Assembly (NCBI RefSeq): GCF_002307495.1
Contig: NZ_NTMR01000003.1
Span: 372,001 to 436,000, forward strand
From: Pseudomonas abyssi
GTDB taxonomy: Bacteria; Pseudomonadota; Gammaproteobacteria; Pseudomonadales; Pseudomonadaceae
Reading direction: 5' to 3'
Length of the DNA stretch: 64,000 bases
Made by a program: the position numbers and the translations under genes. Shown piece by piece: positions 1 to 9,151 of this stretch. The notes beneath the pieces were generated by a model. That model saw only the letters and a list, made by a program, of their open reading frames with translations, did not search any database and was not told where the DNA came from. Numbering within the stretch: position 1 is the stretch's first letter; the number at the start of each line of letters is the position of its first letter.

Positions 1-681
1 CAGCAGGATCGCCTAGTCGAGCAGTATGCCCCGCTGGTCAAACGTATCGCCTACCACCTGCTTGGACGTCTGCCTTCCAGCGTCCAGGTCGAAGATCTTA
101 TGCAAGCCGGCATGATTGGCTTGCTTGAAGCCTCCCGCAAGTTCGATTTTGGCAAGGGCGCCAGCTTTGAAACCTACGCCGGCATCCGCATTCGTGGCGC
201 CATGCTTGATGAGGTTCGCAAGGGCGACTGGGCCCCGCGCTCGGTGCACCGTAATACGCGCATGGTCAGTGACGCGATGCGCGCGGTCGAGGCGCGATTG
301 GGACGTGACGCTAAAGATCACGAGGTTGCAGCCGAACTGGATATGAGCCTGGAGGAGTATTACGCGATTCTGAGTGATACCGCCGGCAGCAAGCTGTTCA
401 GTTTCGACGATCTGCTGGAGGCCGGGGCACCGGCTGATGTGCAAGGGGGAGAGGAGCCCTTGAGCGGCCTGCAGGACGAGCGGTTTCGCGCGGCGCTGGT
501 AGAGGCGATCGATGGTCTGCCGGAGCGCGAACGACTGCTGCTGTCGCTGTATTATGATGAGGAGCTGAACCTCAAGGAGATCGGTGCGGTCTTGGGCGTC
601 AGCGAGTCGCGGGTCAGCCAGCTGCATAGCCAGTGCGCCGCTCGGCTGCGGGCAAAGCTGACAAACTGGCGAAATGATTGA
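1..681 (+). CDS. fliA: Flagellar sigma-28 factor FliA (5' end cut by window edge)
   Basis: Sigma factor of late flagellar and chemotaxis promoters. The frame is open from base 1 and gives 226 residues; the family is usually close to 245, so roughly 20 N-terminal residues lie outside the window. Region 2 is visible in YAPLVKRIAYHLLGRLP and DLMQAGMIGLLEASRKFDF; region 3 follows, and region 4 carries the helix-turn-helix LKEIGAVLGVSESRVSQLH near the C-terminus. It is the first gene in view of the fliA-cheYZAB-motCD block, an order typical of Pseudomonas. The assignment is firm; only the start is missing. Confidence 0.96.
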   Translation, partial: QQDRLVEQYAPLVKRIAYHLLGRLPSSVQVEDLMQAGMIGLLEASRKFDFGKGASFETYAGIRIRGAMLDEVRKGDWAPRSVHRNTRMVSDAMRAVEARLGRDAKDHEVAAELDMSLEEYYAILSDTAGSKLFSFDDLLEAGAPADVQGGEEPLSGLQDERFRAALVEAIDGLPERERLLLSLYYDEELNLKEIGAVLGVSESRVSQLHSQCAARLRAKLTNWRND

Positions 682-847
682 TTTTGTCGCCAACATCCGG
701 ACAATGCTCGGATTGCCTGGCTGGCAGATGGCCGTCAGGGTGCGGTAACCGGCGTTGAACAGGGCGCATCTGAACAGGCCATTGAGATCAGTGGCCTGCT
801 CAGAGCTTCTTCTACGGCTTGTGTGGCCATTGGCAATGGGTTTTGGG

Positions 848-863
848 AGTGCAGGCCTGCACT
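848..863. other. 16-bp perfect palindrome upstream of cheY
   Basis: AGTGCAGGCCTGCACT is a perfect palindrome about 25 bases before the cheY start, inside the 207-bp fliA-cheY gap, which holds no other gene. It could be an operator or a small mRNA hairpin; no known regulator is recognised. Confidence 0.35.
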
Positions 864-888
864 TATCCTGGTTTGTACGGAGGTCGAC

Positions 889-1278
889 TTGGACAAGAAT
901 ATGAAAATTCTCATCGTTGATGATTTTTCGACGATGAGGCGCATCATCAAGAACCTGTTGCGCGACCTCGGGTTTACCAACACCGCAGAGGCCGATGACG
1001 GCAATACGGCGCTGCCGATGCTGCAAAGCGGCAACTTCGACTTTCTGGTAACCGACTGGAACATGCCGGGCATGAGCGGCATTGATCTGCTGCGTGCCGT
1101 ACGAGCAGACGATCGACTCAAGCACCTGCCGGTACTCATGGTGACCGCCGAGGCCAAACGTGACCAGATCATCGAGGCGGCGCAGGCCGGCGTGAATGGC
1201 TACGTCGTCAAACCCTTCACTGCGCAGGCGCTGAAAGAAAAGATCGAGAAGATTTTCGAGCGGGTGCAACCCAAATAA
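889..1278 (+). CDS. cheY: Chemotaxis response regulator CheY
   Basis: Single receiver-domain protein that, when phosphorylated by CheA, binds the flagellar switch. Counting from the internal ATG at 901, the acidic pocket is D7/D8, the phosphorylated aspartate D52 (in TDWNMPG), with T82 and K104 also conserved. Two starts are possible. A GGAGG at 879-883 lies five bases from TTG 889, giving four extra residues, whereas it is 17 bases from ATG 901, the start usually assigned to Pseudomonas CheY. I used TTG on spacing grounds; the difference is functionally minor. It lies between fliA and cheZ. Confidence 0.95.
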   Translation: MDKNMKILIVDDFSTMRRIIKNLLRDLGFTNTAEADDGNTALPMLQSGNFDFLVTDWNMPGMSGIDLLRAVRADDRLKHLPVLMVTAEAKRDQIIEAAQAGVNGYVVKPFTAQALKEKIEKIFERVQPK

Positions 1279-1299
1279 CAATCAGCCGGGGTACAGGTT

Positions 1300-2091
1300 A
1301 TGGCTTTGAGCAAGGATCCCGGTCAGGCGACTGCCCAGGAATTCGAACATTCTCTCAAGGACAATGCGCACCAGCTGGTTGGTCACCTTGAAAATGGCGA
1401 CTTCGCCGAGGCGCTGCTGGTGATTCACGCCATTAATCAGGCGCGCGATCGTGGTTTGTATCACGAGGTCGGTCAACTGACCCGCGCCCTGCATAACGCG
1501 ATTGTCAACTTCCAGATAGACACCTCCCATGCCCTGGGCGGTGATGCTGAAACGTCCAAAATTTCCGACGCCTCTGATCGCCTGGATTATGTTGTTCAAC
1601 TGACCGACAAGGCGGCCAACCGCACCATGGATCTGGTCGAGGTCAGTGCGCCCAAGGTGTCCGAGCTGGGCCAGCAGGCCAGCGCACTCAAGGCAGACTG
1701 GCAGCGCCTGCAACGGCGCGAAATGGCTGCTGATGAATTTCGTGATCTGTATCGTCGCGTGGGCGAGTTTCTGGACCGTACCGAAACCACCAGTTCCGAG
1801 GTGTCAGCGCACCTCAACGATATTCTGATCGCCCAGGATTACCAGGACCTGACAGGTCAGGTGATCAAGCGCGTGATCACGCTGGTGCACGACGTCGAGG
1901 AGAGCCTTGTCAGTCTGGTGCGCATGGCTGGACAGGTGGATCGCATCACCGGTATCAGTCACGCCGAGGCCGGCGAGACAAAAAAAACCTCATCCAAGGG
2001 TGAAGGTCCGCAGATTCATGCCGATAAAAGAGAAGACGTTGTTTCCGGTCAGGACGAAGTTGATGATCTCCTGTCCAGTCTGGGCTTCTGA
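1300..2091 (+). CDS. cheZ: CheY-P phosphatase CheZ
   Basis: Dephosphorylates CheY-P. The 263-residue protein carries the CheZ signature QDYQDLTGQVIKRV in the long helical hairpin, including the catalytic glutamine region, and ends in an acidic helix DEVDDLLSSLGF that in the family docks on CheY. It follows cheY by 21 bases. The ribosome site is weak (CAGG before ATG 1300). The 163-bp gap before cheA shows no gene and no clear promoter. Confidence 0.95.
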   Translation: MALSKDPGQATAQEFEHSLKDNAHQLVGHLENGDFAEALLVIHAINQARDRGLYHEVGQLTRALHNAIVNFQIDTSHALGGDAETSKISDASDRLDYVVQLTDKAANRTMDLVEVSAPKVSELGQQASALKADWQRLQRREMAADEFRDLYRRVGEFLDRTETTSSEVSAHLNDILIAQDYQDLTGQVIKRVITLVHDVEESLVSLVRMAGQVDRITGISHAEAGETKKTSSKGEGPQIHADKREDVVSGQDEVDDLLSSLGF

Positions 2092-2254
2092 CTCCTGCCG
2101 AAGTCGCCGTGCCTTGCTCCGGCGTGGCCCGACTGACAGCTGGCAAATCAGGCACCTGCCGGACCGCAGCGCTCAATAACAACGGTGCGCGCAGCAGGCA
2201 AGCCTGGGTGGCGCCAAGCCGTTTACCGATAACACGCCCGAGGGGAGTGGGTGC

Positions 2255-4537
2255 ATGAGTTTCGAAGCGGATGAAGAAATTCTCCAGGACTTTCTGGTCG
2301 AGGCCGGAGAGATTCTGGAGCAATTGTCCGAGCAACTGGTCGAGCTGGAAAACCGGCCCGACGACATGGACCTGCTCAATGCCATCTTCCGCGGCTTCCA
2401 CACCGTCAAGGGCGGCGCCGGCTTTCTGCAGCTTGATGCGCTGGTGGCCTGCTGCCACATCGCTGAGAACGTGTTCGACATCCTGCGCAAGGGCGAGCGT
2501 AAAGTTACCTCGGAGCTGATGGATGTCGTGCTGCAGGCGTTGGATACCGTCAACAGCATGTTTGATCAGGTGCGCGATCGGCAGGAGCCAACTCCGGCCG
2601 ATCCCGCGTTGCTTGAGGCCTTGTCCCAGCTGGCGCAGCCGGCTTCGGCTGACGAGGCCGCAGCCGCTCCGCAACCCGCCCCTGAGCCTGCGCCCGCTGC
2701 CGAGCCTGAGGCTGCGCCTTCAGCCGGCACTGCTGACAGCGGCGACATTACCGACGACGAGTTTGAACAGCTGCTCGACGCATTGCACGGCGACGGCGGC
2801 AACCCCGCTGCACAGCCGGCGATACCCGAAAAGCCCGCCGCTGCTGCAGACTCTGACGAGATCACCGACGACGAATTTGAAGCGCTGCTTGACCAGTTGC
2901 ATGGCAGCGGCAAGGCGCCGGCCGCCGCACCGGCTGCGCCCGCCGCCGGCGCTGCAGCAGACAGCCCTGCAAGTGGCTCCGCGGCCAGTGATGACATCAG
3001 CGATGACGAATTTGAAGCATTGCTTGACGAACTGCACGGCAAGGGCTCAGCACCGGGGCAGCAAGCCGCCGGTGAGGTGGACGCAGGCGAATCGCCAGCC
3101 ACAGCGGCAGCGGGCTCGGACAACATTACCGACGATGAATTTGAGGCGCTGCTGGATCAGCTGCATGGCAAGGGCAGTGCGCCCGGCGCCGCTGCCGAGT
3201 CCGCTGGTGCGGTAACGCCGCCCAAGCCCGCCGCACCGCCAGCCAAGCCGGCAGCTAAGGCTGAAACGCCCAAACCTGCTGCCAAGTCGGCGGCCGCTCC
3301 TGCAGCCAAGGCGCCTGCCGCCCCTGTGGCGAGCAAGCCGGCCAACGCTGCCGAAGCGCCTGCTGCGGCCGAAACCACCGTGCGGGTAGATACTGCACGG
3401 CTGGACGAAATCATGAACATGGTTGGCGAACTGGTGCTGGTGCGCAACCGCCTGGTGCGCCTGGGGCTCTCCAGCGGTGATGAGGAGCTGGGCAAGGCCG
3501 TTGCCAATCTGGATGTGGTGACAGCCGACCTGCAGATGTCGGTCATGAAGACCCGCATGCAGCCCATCAAAAAAGTCTTTGGCCGATTCCCGCGTGTGGT
3601 GCGAGACCTGGCGCGGAACCTGAAGAAAGAAATCAACCTTGAACTGATCGGCGAAGAGACCGATCTGGACAAGAACCTGGTTGAGGCGCTGGCCGATCCG
3701 TTGGTCCACCTGGTGCGCAACTCGGTTGACCATGGCATCGAAATGCCGGACGAGCGTGAAGCGGCCGGCAAGGCGCGTACCGGCAAGGTGGTGCTGTCGG
3801 CGCAGCAGGAAGGCGATCACATCCTGCTCACCATCGTCGATGACGGCAAGGGCATGGACCCGGAAATCCTGCGTGCCAAGGCCGTAGAGAAGGGCATGAT
3901 GGAGAAGGATGCGGCGGATCGTTTGAGCGACACCGAATGCTTCAACCTGATTCTGGCGCCCGGATTCTCGACCAAGACCGAAATTTCCGACGTATCCGGT
4001 CGCGGTGTCGGCATGGACGTGGTCAAGACCAAGATCTCCCAGCTCAACGGCACTATCAATATCGAGTCAACCAAGGGGCAGGGGTCGCGCATTGCGATCA
4101 AGGTGCCCCTGACCCTGGCCATCATGCCGACGCTGATGGTCATGCTGGCCGATCAGGCGTTTGCCCTGCCGCTGGTCAGCGTGAACGAGATTTACAGCCT
4201 GGACCTGTCGCGTACCAACGTCGTCGACGGCCAGGAAGTCATCATCGTGCGCGACAAGGCGCTGCCGCTGTTCTACCTCAAGCGTTGGCTGATGCCGGGT
4301 GTCGAGGATACCAGTGACCATTCTGCCGCCAGTGTGGTGATCGTTTCGGTCGGCACGCAGCGTGTCGGGTTTGTGGTCGATCAGCTGGTTGGCCAGGAAG
4401 AGGTCGTGATTAAACCGCTGGGTCGCATGCTGCAAGGCACGGCAGGCATGGCGGGCGCAACGATTACCGGTGATGGGCGCATTGCTCTGATCCTGGATAT
4501 TCCCAGTCTGCTCAAGCGCTACGCGCGGCGCATGTGA
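2255..4537 (+). CDS. cheA: Chemotaxis histidine kinase CheA with four acidic linker repeats
   Basis: Kinase of the polar chemosensory array. The Hpt domain carries phospho-acceptor H49 in FHTVKGGAGF. A long Ala/Pro-rich linker (about residues 125-370) follows, with four copies of a motif like ITDDEFEALLDQLHG. Then come the dimerisation helices (LDEIMNMVGELVLVRNRL), the ATPase core with N-box HLVRNSVDHGIE, G1 box DDGKGMD and G2 box SGRGVGMDVV, and a C-terminal CheW-like P5 domain. No obvious canonical P2 domain is seen in the linker. Length is 760 residues. GGGGAG lies before ATG 2255. Confidence 0.97.
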   Translation: MSFEADEEILQDFLVEAGEILEQLSEQLVELENRPDDMDLLNAIFRGFHTVKGGAGFLQLDALVACCHIAENVFDILRKGERKVTSELMDVVLQALDTVNSMFDQVRDRQEPTPADPALLEALSQLAQPASADEAAAAPQPAPEPAPAAEPEAAPSAGTADSGDITDDEFEQLLDALHGDGGNPAAQPAIPEKPAAAADSDEITDDEFEALLDQLHGSGKAPAAAPAAPAAGAAADSPASGSAASDDISDDEFEALLDELHGKGSAPGQQAAGEVDAGESPATAAAGSDNITDDEFEALLDQLHGKGSAPGAAAESAGAVTPPKPAAPPAKPAAKAETPKPAAKSAAAPAAKAPAAPVASKPANAAEAPAAAETTVRVDTARLDEIMNMVGELVLVRNRLVRLGLSSGDEELGKAVANLDVVTADLQMSVMKTRMQPIKKVFGRFPRVVRDLARNLKKEINLELIGEETDLDKNLVEALADPLVHLVRNSVDHGIEMPDEREAAGKARTGKVVLSAQQEGDHILLTIVDDGKGMDPEILRAKAVEKGMMEKDAADRLSDTECFNLILAPGFSTKTEISDVSGRGVGMDVVKTKISQLNGTINIESTKGQGSRIAIKVPLTLAIMPTLMVMLADQAFALPLVSVNEIYSLDLSRTNVVDGQEVIIVRDKALPLFYLKRWLMPGVEDTSDHSAASVVIVSVGTQRVGFVVDQLVGQEEVVIKPLGRMLQGTAGMAGATITGDGRIALILDIPSLLKRYARRM
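2741..3179 (+). repeat. Four imperfect repeats coding the CheA linker motif
   Basis: Within cheA, four segments starting near 2741, 2856, 2990 and 3119 encode variants of (I)(T/S)DDEFE-x-LLD-x-LHG separated by 38-45 residues of Ala/Pro-rich linker. The motif is acidic and amphipathic and resembles the C-terminal helix of CheZ (DEVDDLLSSLGF). Docking sites for ParP or CheY are plausible by analogy with the CheA localisation domain of polar flagellates. Confidence 0.75.
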
Positions 4538-4545
4538 TAGCCTGA

Positions 4546-4570
4546 GCCGGAGCCTGCAAGGGGCTCCGGC
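4546..4570 (+). other. Stem-loop between cheA and cheB
   Basis: GCCGGAGCC at 4546-4554 pairs perfectly with GGCTCCGGC at 4562-4570 across a 7-base loop, 9 bases after the cheA stop. No T-run follows, so it is more likely an mRNA-stabilising or attenuating hairpin than a full intrinsic terminator. Confidence 0.5.
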
Positions 4571-4645
4571 ACGGCAAGCGCCCGGCATTTTGCCTGTGGT
4601 GCGGCACGACTCATATTAGATGCAGGAAGCAGTTCGGGAGAGGGT

Positions 4646-5761
4646 ATGGCGGTCAAGGTTCTGGTGGTCGACGATTCGGGTTTCTTTCGCCGCAGGGTGA
4701 CGGAGATTCTGGCGGGCGACCCGCAAATCCAGGTGGTTGGCACCGCCAACAATGGCCGCGAGGCGATTGAACAGACCCTGGCGTTGCATCCGGACGTGAT
4801 CACCATGGATTACGAGATGCCGGTCATGGATGGCATTGAAGCGGTGCGTCAGATCATGCAGCGCTGCCCGACGCCGGTCATCATGTTTTCCTCGCTGACC
4901 TACGAGGGCGCTCGCGTCAGTCTGGATGCGCTGGATGCCGGCGCGGCCGACTATCTCCCCAAGAACTTTGAAGACATCTCGCGTAACCCGGACAAGGTGC
5001 GCCAGCTGCTGTGCGAGCGAGTGCAGGGCCTGGCGCGCACCAATCGCCGCTCGCTGGGTTTGAGCAACACCCATCACGCACAGCCAGCCAGCACCCTGAG
5101 CCCGCCGGCGCGCGGTATCAGCCCAACGCCGGCCGCGCCGCCGCCGCGCCCGGTCGCAGCTCCCACTACGCCGGCCAAAACCAGTCCGGCGCCGCGCAAG
5201 CGTAGCTACAAGCTGGTAGCCATCGGCACCTCCACGGGCGGCCCGGTCGCACTGCAGAAGGTGCTGACCCAACTGCCTGCCAACTTCCCCGCGCCGCTGT
5301 TGCTGGTACAGCACATGCCTGCTGCCTTCACCAAGGCGTTTGCCGAGCGGCTCGATAAACTCTGCCGAATCTCTGTCAAGGAAGCCGAGGACGGCGACAC
5401 CTTGCGTCCTGGGCGCGCTCTGTTGGCGCCGGGCGGCAAGCAGATGATGGTGGACTCGCGTGGTGTGGTGCGCATCCTGCCCGGCGATGAGCGACTGAAT
5501 TACAAACCCTGTGTCGACGTTACTTTCGGCTCTGCCGCCAAGGCCTTTCAGGACAAGGTACTGGCCATTGTCTTGACCGGCATGGGCGCTGATGGCCGCG
5601 AAGGCGCGCGCCTGCTCAAGCAGGCCGGCAGTGCGGTCTGGGCACAGGATGAGGCCAGCTGCGTGATTTATGGCATGCCGATGGCCGTGGCCAAGGCCAA
5701 TCTGGCCGACGGCATCTACCCGCTGGATGACATCGGTCGCTACCTGGCAGAGATTGGTTGA
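4646..5761 (+). CDS. cheB: Chemoreceptor glutamate methylesterase CheB
   Basis: Removes methyl groups from (and deamidates) chemoreceptors after phosphorylation by CheA. Residues 1-125 form a receiver domain with D55 in [11 protein letters not shown] Pro/Ala-rich linker spans about 130-187. The methylesterase domain carries catalytic Ser196 in GTSTGG, His223 in VQHMP, and the GMGADG aspartate motif. Start ATG 4646 is preceded by GGGAGAGGG. The stop codon overlaps the motC start by one base (TGATG). Confidence 0.96.
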   Translation: MAVKVLVVDDSGFFRRRVTEILAGDPQIQVVGTANNGREAIEQTLALHPDVITMDYEMPVMDGIEAVRQIMQRCPTPVIMFSSLTYEGARVSLDALDAGAADYLPKNFEDISRNPDKVRQLLCERVQGLARTNRRSLGLSNTHHAQPASTLSPPARGISPTPAAPPPRPVAAPTTPAKTSPAPRKRSYKLVAIGTSTGGPVALQKVLTQLPANFPAPLLLVQHMPAAFTKAFAERLDKLCRISVKEAEDGDTLRPGRALLAPGGKQMMVDSRGVVRILPGDERLNYKPCVDVTFGSAAKAFQDKVLAIVLTGMGADGREGARLLKQAGSAVWAQDEASCVIYGMPMAVAKANLADGIYPLDDIGRYLAEIG

Positions 5762-6501
5762 TGGATATTCTCAGCGTCATTGGCGTCATTCTGGCCTTTG
5801 TCGCCATTATCGGCGGCAATTATCTGGAGGGCGGGCATGCCAGTGCGCTGTTGAACGGTCCGGCGGCGCTGATCGTGATCGGCGGCACCTTGGGCGCTGC
5901 CTTTATCCAGACGCCGCTGACCGTGTTCAAGCGCGCCTTGGTGATTTTGCGCTGGATTGTGTTTCCGCCTTCCAATCGTCTGCGCGAGGGCATTGCCCAG
6001 GTGATCAACTGGAGCACCATTGCCCGCAAGGAAGGTCTGCTCGGACTGGAGTCGTTGGCCGAACTGGAGCCCGACGCCTTTGCCCGCAAGGGGCTGCAGT
6101 TGCTGGTCGACGGTAGTGAGCCGGAGGCGCTGCGCAGTATTCTGGAAGTGGAGCTGGTCAATCGCGAGCATGCTGACCTGATGGCGGCCAAGGTGTACGA
6201 GAGCATGGGGGGCTACTCGCCCACCATCGGCATCATCGGCGCGGTCATGGGGCTGATTCATGTCATGGGTAATCTGGCTGATCCGTCGCGCCTGGGCGCC
6301 GGCATAGCGGTTGCTTTCGTCGCGACTATTTACGGTGTGGCGCTGGCCAACCTGTTCCTGCTGCCGGTAGCGGCCAAGCTCAAGTCGGTGGTGCTGCAGC
6401 AGTCCAAGTATCGTGAGATGATGCTGGAAGGGCTGCTGTCGATTGCTGAAGGTGAAAACCCGCGTTCCATCGAAATGAAGCTTGAAGGCTTCCTCGACTG
6501 A
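5761..6501 (+). CDS. motC: Flagellar stator protein MotC (MotA family)
   Basis: Proton-conducting stator A subunit of the second stator pair typical of Pseudomonas. It has 246 residues with four predicted membrane segments, beginning ILSVIGVILAFVAIIGG and ending in the pore helices around SPTIGIIGAVMGLIHVM and GIAVAFVATIYGVALANLFLLP, the conserved MotA/ExbB core. The ATG shares a base with the cheB stop, indicating translational coupling. Partner is MotD directly downstream. Confidence 0.94.
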   Translation: MDILSVIGVILAFVAIIGGNYLEGGHASALLNGPAALIVIGGTLGAAFIQTPLTVFKRALVILRWIVFPPSNRLREGIAQVINWSTIARKEGLLGLESLAELEPDAFARKGLQLLVDGSEPEALRSILEVELVNREHADLMAAKVYESMGGYSPTIGIIGAVMGLIHVMGNLADPSRLGAGIAVAFVATIYGVALANLFLLPVAAKLKSVVLQQSKYREMMLEGLLSIAEGENPRSIEMKLEGFLD

Positions 6502-6517
6502 GTCGGAGGCTGCCAGC

Positions 6518-7354
6518 ATGCGTCGCAAACGTCATGAAGAACACGAAAATCACGAGCGATGGCTGGTGTCCTATGCCGATTTCATCACCTTGCTCTTCGC
6601 CTTTTTCGTCGTCATGTATTCCATCTCCTCGGTCAACGAGGGCAAGTACAAGGTGCTGTCCGATACCCTGGAGGGCGCTTTCAATCAGCCTCAGCGTTCG
6701 GTCGATCCTATTCAGATCGGTGACCAGCTGCCGCGTGGCCTGACCCGCGAGAACAACGACGCCAGCGGCGCAGGTACGCCAGACTCTGGTAGCCAGGCGT
6801 TGGCCGATATCACCAGTGCCATGCAGTCCGCCTTCGGTGAGTTGATTCAGGCTGGTGAGCTGGAAGTGCGTGGCAATGAGCTGTGGGTCGAGATCGAGCT
6901 GAACTCGGGGCTGCTGTTCCCCAGTGGCGATGCTCTGCCGCTGGATGCTGCCTTCGACCTGGTAGAGCGCATTGCGGACATCCTCAAGCCCTATGACAAC
7001 CCGGTCCATGTCGAGGGCTTTACCGACAACATCCCGATTCGCTCGGGACGCTACCCAACCAACTGGGAGTTGTCTGCAGCGCGTGCGGCGACCGTCGTAC
7101 GAATGCTCAGCAATGGCGGCGTGAACCCTGACCGACTGGCTGCGGTAGGCTATGGTGAGTTTAGACCGGTGGCCGATAACAACACGGCTGCTGGGCGGCG
7201 GGCCAATCGGCGTGTGGTGCTGCTGGTGTCGCGCTTTCTGGATCGGCGGCATGAGCCCTTTGCGGCGCCGACCGAAGGGGTGGACGAGATGCGTGAGGCG
7301 CGTTTGCCCTCCGAGGCTTCTGGCACGGGTTCTGCATCGAATCCATTCCGGTAG
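6518..7354 (+). CDS. motD: Flagellar stator protein MotD (MotB family)
   Basis: B subunit of the MotCD stator. A single N-terminal membrane helix holds the proton-binding aspartate D21 in SYADFITLLFAFF. The C-terminal OmpA-like peptidoglycan-binding domain contains VEGFTDNIPI, NWELSAARA and GYGEFRP. ATG 6518 is preceded by GGAGG with an 8-base spacing; the in-frame ATG at 6482 lies inside motC and has no ribosome site. The protein is 278 residues. Confidence 0.94.
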   Translation: MRRKRHEEHENHERWLVSYADFITLLFAFFVVMYSISSVNEGKYKVLSDTLEGAFNQPQRSVDPIQIGDQLPRGLTRENNDASGAGTPDSGSQALADITSAMQSAFGELIQAGELEVRGNELWVEIELNSGLLFPSGDALPLDAAFDLVERIADILKPYDNPVHVEGFTDNIPIRSGRYPTNWELSAARAATVVRMLSNGGVNPDRLAAVGYGEFRPVADNNTAAGRRANRRVVLLVSRFLDRRHEPFAAPTEGVDEMREARLPSEASGTGSASNPFR

Positions 7355-7440
7355 TCGGAAATGGATTGGTCTGTCAAAATGTTGTCGTGTTCTCACGGTG
7401 TAAGGGTGTCCATTCCATGGCACACCTGCGGAGGAAAGGT

Positions 7441-8235
7441 ATGAGAGTCTGGGCCGTTGCCAACCAGAAAGGGGGAGTGGGTAAAACCACGTCCGCCGTG
7501 GCGCTGGCTGGCCTGCTGGCGGACCAAGGCCAGCAGGTGCTGGTGGTAGACCTAGATCCGCATGGCTCCATGACCAGCTATTTTGGTCATGATCCTGACC
7601 AGCTCACCAGCAGCGTATTCAATCTGTTCCAGCATAATGGCCAGGTACCTGACGGCCTGGCTGCCGCGTTGCTCAAGGATACTTCCCACCCAAATATCCG
7701 CCTCATGCCCTCCAGTACCTCATTGGCAACGCTGGAGCGGCAGTCGGCTGCCCAGGGCGGTTATGGGCTGGTGATTTCCCGGGCGCTGGCGCAGCTGTGG
7801 AATGACTACCAGTTCGTGATCATCGACAGCCCGCCCCTGTTGGGCGTGTCCATGATCAACGCGTTGGCGGCCTGCGAGCAGCTGATCATCCCGGTGCAAA
7901 CCGAGTTTCTTGCGCTCAAGGGCCTCGAGCGCATGGTACACACGTTGAATATGGTCAACCGCTCCCGCAAGCAGGCGCTGCCGTATACCATTGTGCCGAC
8001 GCTGTTTGATCGGCGCACCCAGGCGTCGCTGAACACCCTGCGCCTGCTGCGTCGCGATTACGCCGAGCACCTCTGGCAAGCCTACATCCCGATCGATACC
8101 AAACTGCGTGACGCCAGTCTGGCTGGTGTGGTGCCGTCGCAGCTCGATGGCAATGCGCGCGGTGTGCTGGCCTATCGCGCGTTGCTGCGTTACCTTCTGG
8201 CGCAATCGTTGAGCCGTGGCGAGCAGGTCGCCTGA
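7441..8235 (+). CDS. parC: ParA-type ATPase ParC, polar positioning of chemotaxis arrays
   Basis: MinD/ParA-superfamily ATPase with the deviant Walker A motif KGGVGKTT at residues 10-17, VVDLDPHGS after it, and IIDSPP as Walker B. In polar flagellates the ParC protein encoded between motD and cheW localises the chemosensory array to the pole and segregates it. Gene context (followed by a parP-like gene and cheW) makes that role much more likely than plasmid partition. GGAGGAAAGG sits before ATG 7441; upstream in-frame ATGs lack a site. 264 residues. Confidence 0.9.
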   Translation: MRVWAVANQKGGVGKTTSAVALAGLLADQGQQVLVVDLDPHGSMTSYFGHDPDQLTSSVFNLFQHNGQVPDGLAAALLKDTSHPNIRLMPSSTSLATLERQSAAQGGYGLVISRALAQLWNDYQFVIIDSPPLLGVSMINALAACEQLIIPVQTEFLALKGLERMVHTLNMVNRSRKQALPYTIVPTLFDRRTQASLNTLRLLRRDYAEHLWQAYIPIDTKLRDASLAGVVPSQLDGNARGVLAYRALLRYLLAQSLSRGEQVA

Positions 8236-8334
8236 GCCATGCGAAACTCCGTGACCGGAGCGGCTAATGCTTTGGCACGACAAGCCGATACACAATCAAG
8301 GCCGTGCGCGGCGTAGTGAGCTGATGTCCAGGTT

Positions 8335-9081
8335 ATGAACAAGCCCCAGTTACCGGTACAGCAATATGTTCCTGAGCAGACCATCCAGCATTATCTGGAT
8401 GCGTTGCTGCAGGATGCGGCCGACGAGCTGGCGCGCGCGGACGCCGAGGTGGCGGCGTCTGCACCGGCCCCGGTAGTGACAGAGGCGCCGCGGGCGGCGG
8501 TTGTGCATAAGCTGGAGCGCCCGGTGGAGATCACCGAGCCGCAGATGCCGGCTGAACCGATGATTGAGCCGCCGGCTGCGCCACCGCCGGTGCAGCAGGC
8601 CATTGCGGCCTGGCGCGAGGAGCCCTTCGAGGCGCTGCTGTTCGATGTCGGTGGCCTGAAACTCGCCGTCCCTCTGGTGCTGCTGGGCAGTATTTATCCG
8701 CTGGAGGGCGAAATCACCCCGTTGTTTGGTCAACCAGACTGGTTTCTTGGCATTCTGTCCACGCCGGCGGGCAATCTGAAGGTGTTGGATACTGCTCGCT
8801 GGGTGATGCCGGAGCGCTACACGCCTGAGCTGCAGGACACCCTTGGTTTTGTTATTTCCGTGGAAGGTTACGACTGGGGGATGGCGGTGCATGGTGTGCA
8901 GCAGTCCATTCGCCTCAGTCCGGAGCAGGTCAAGTGGCGTTCGCAGCAGGGCAAGCGGCCCTGGCTGGCCGGGACGGTGATCGAACACATGTGTGCATTG
9001 CTGGATGTCTCGGCGCTGGCCGAGCTGATTGTGGGCAGTGGCGGTGCGGCTGGTAATGCCGCTGCGCCAGCATTAGGATGA
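8335..9081 (+). CDS. parP: CheW-like array protein ParP
   Basis: 248 residues. The first roughly 95 are low-complexity (Ala/Pro/Glu-rich); the rest is a CheW-like domain (FEALLFDVGGLKLAVPLVLLG, GNLKVLDTARWVMP). This is the architecture of ParP, which in Vibrio and relatives couples ParC to the CheA linker and keeps arrays at the pole. It lies between parC and cheW, supporting that call. The exact biochemical role in this organism is inferred. Start ATG 8335 has only a weak CAGG site. Confidence 0.82.
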   Translation: MNKPQLPVQQYVPEQTIQHYLDALLQDAADELARADAEVAASAPAPVVTEAPRAAVVHKLERPVEITEPQMPAEPMIEPPAAPPPVQQAIAAWREEPFEALLFDVGGLKLAVPLVLLGSIYPLEGEITPLFGQPDWFLGILSTPAGNLKVLDTARWVMPERYTPELQDTLGFVISVEGYDWGMAVHGVQQSIRLSPEQVKWRSQQGKRPWLAGTVIEHMCALLDVSALAELIVGSGGAAGNAAAPALG

Positions 9082-9151
9082 GTATGGCAGGGCTGCGTCG
9101 CCAAGCGATGGGCGTGGCCTTGGACTTCAACGATGATCGGGAAGCAAGACA

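Noticed and set aside
7441..8235. Plasmid or chromosome partition ParA
   Set aside because: There is no parB partner, and the gene sits between motD and a CheW-like gene, the ParC position of polar chemotaxis systems.
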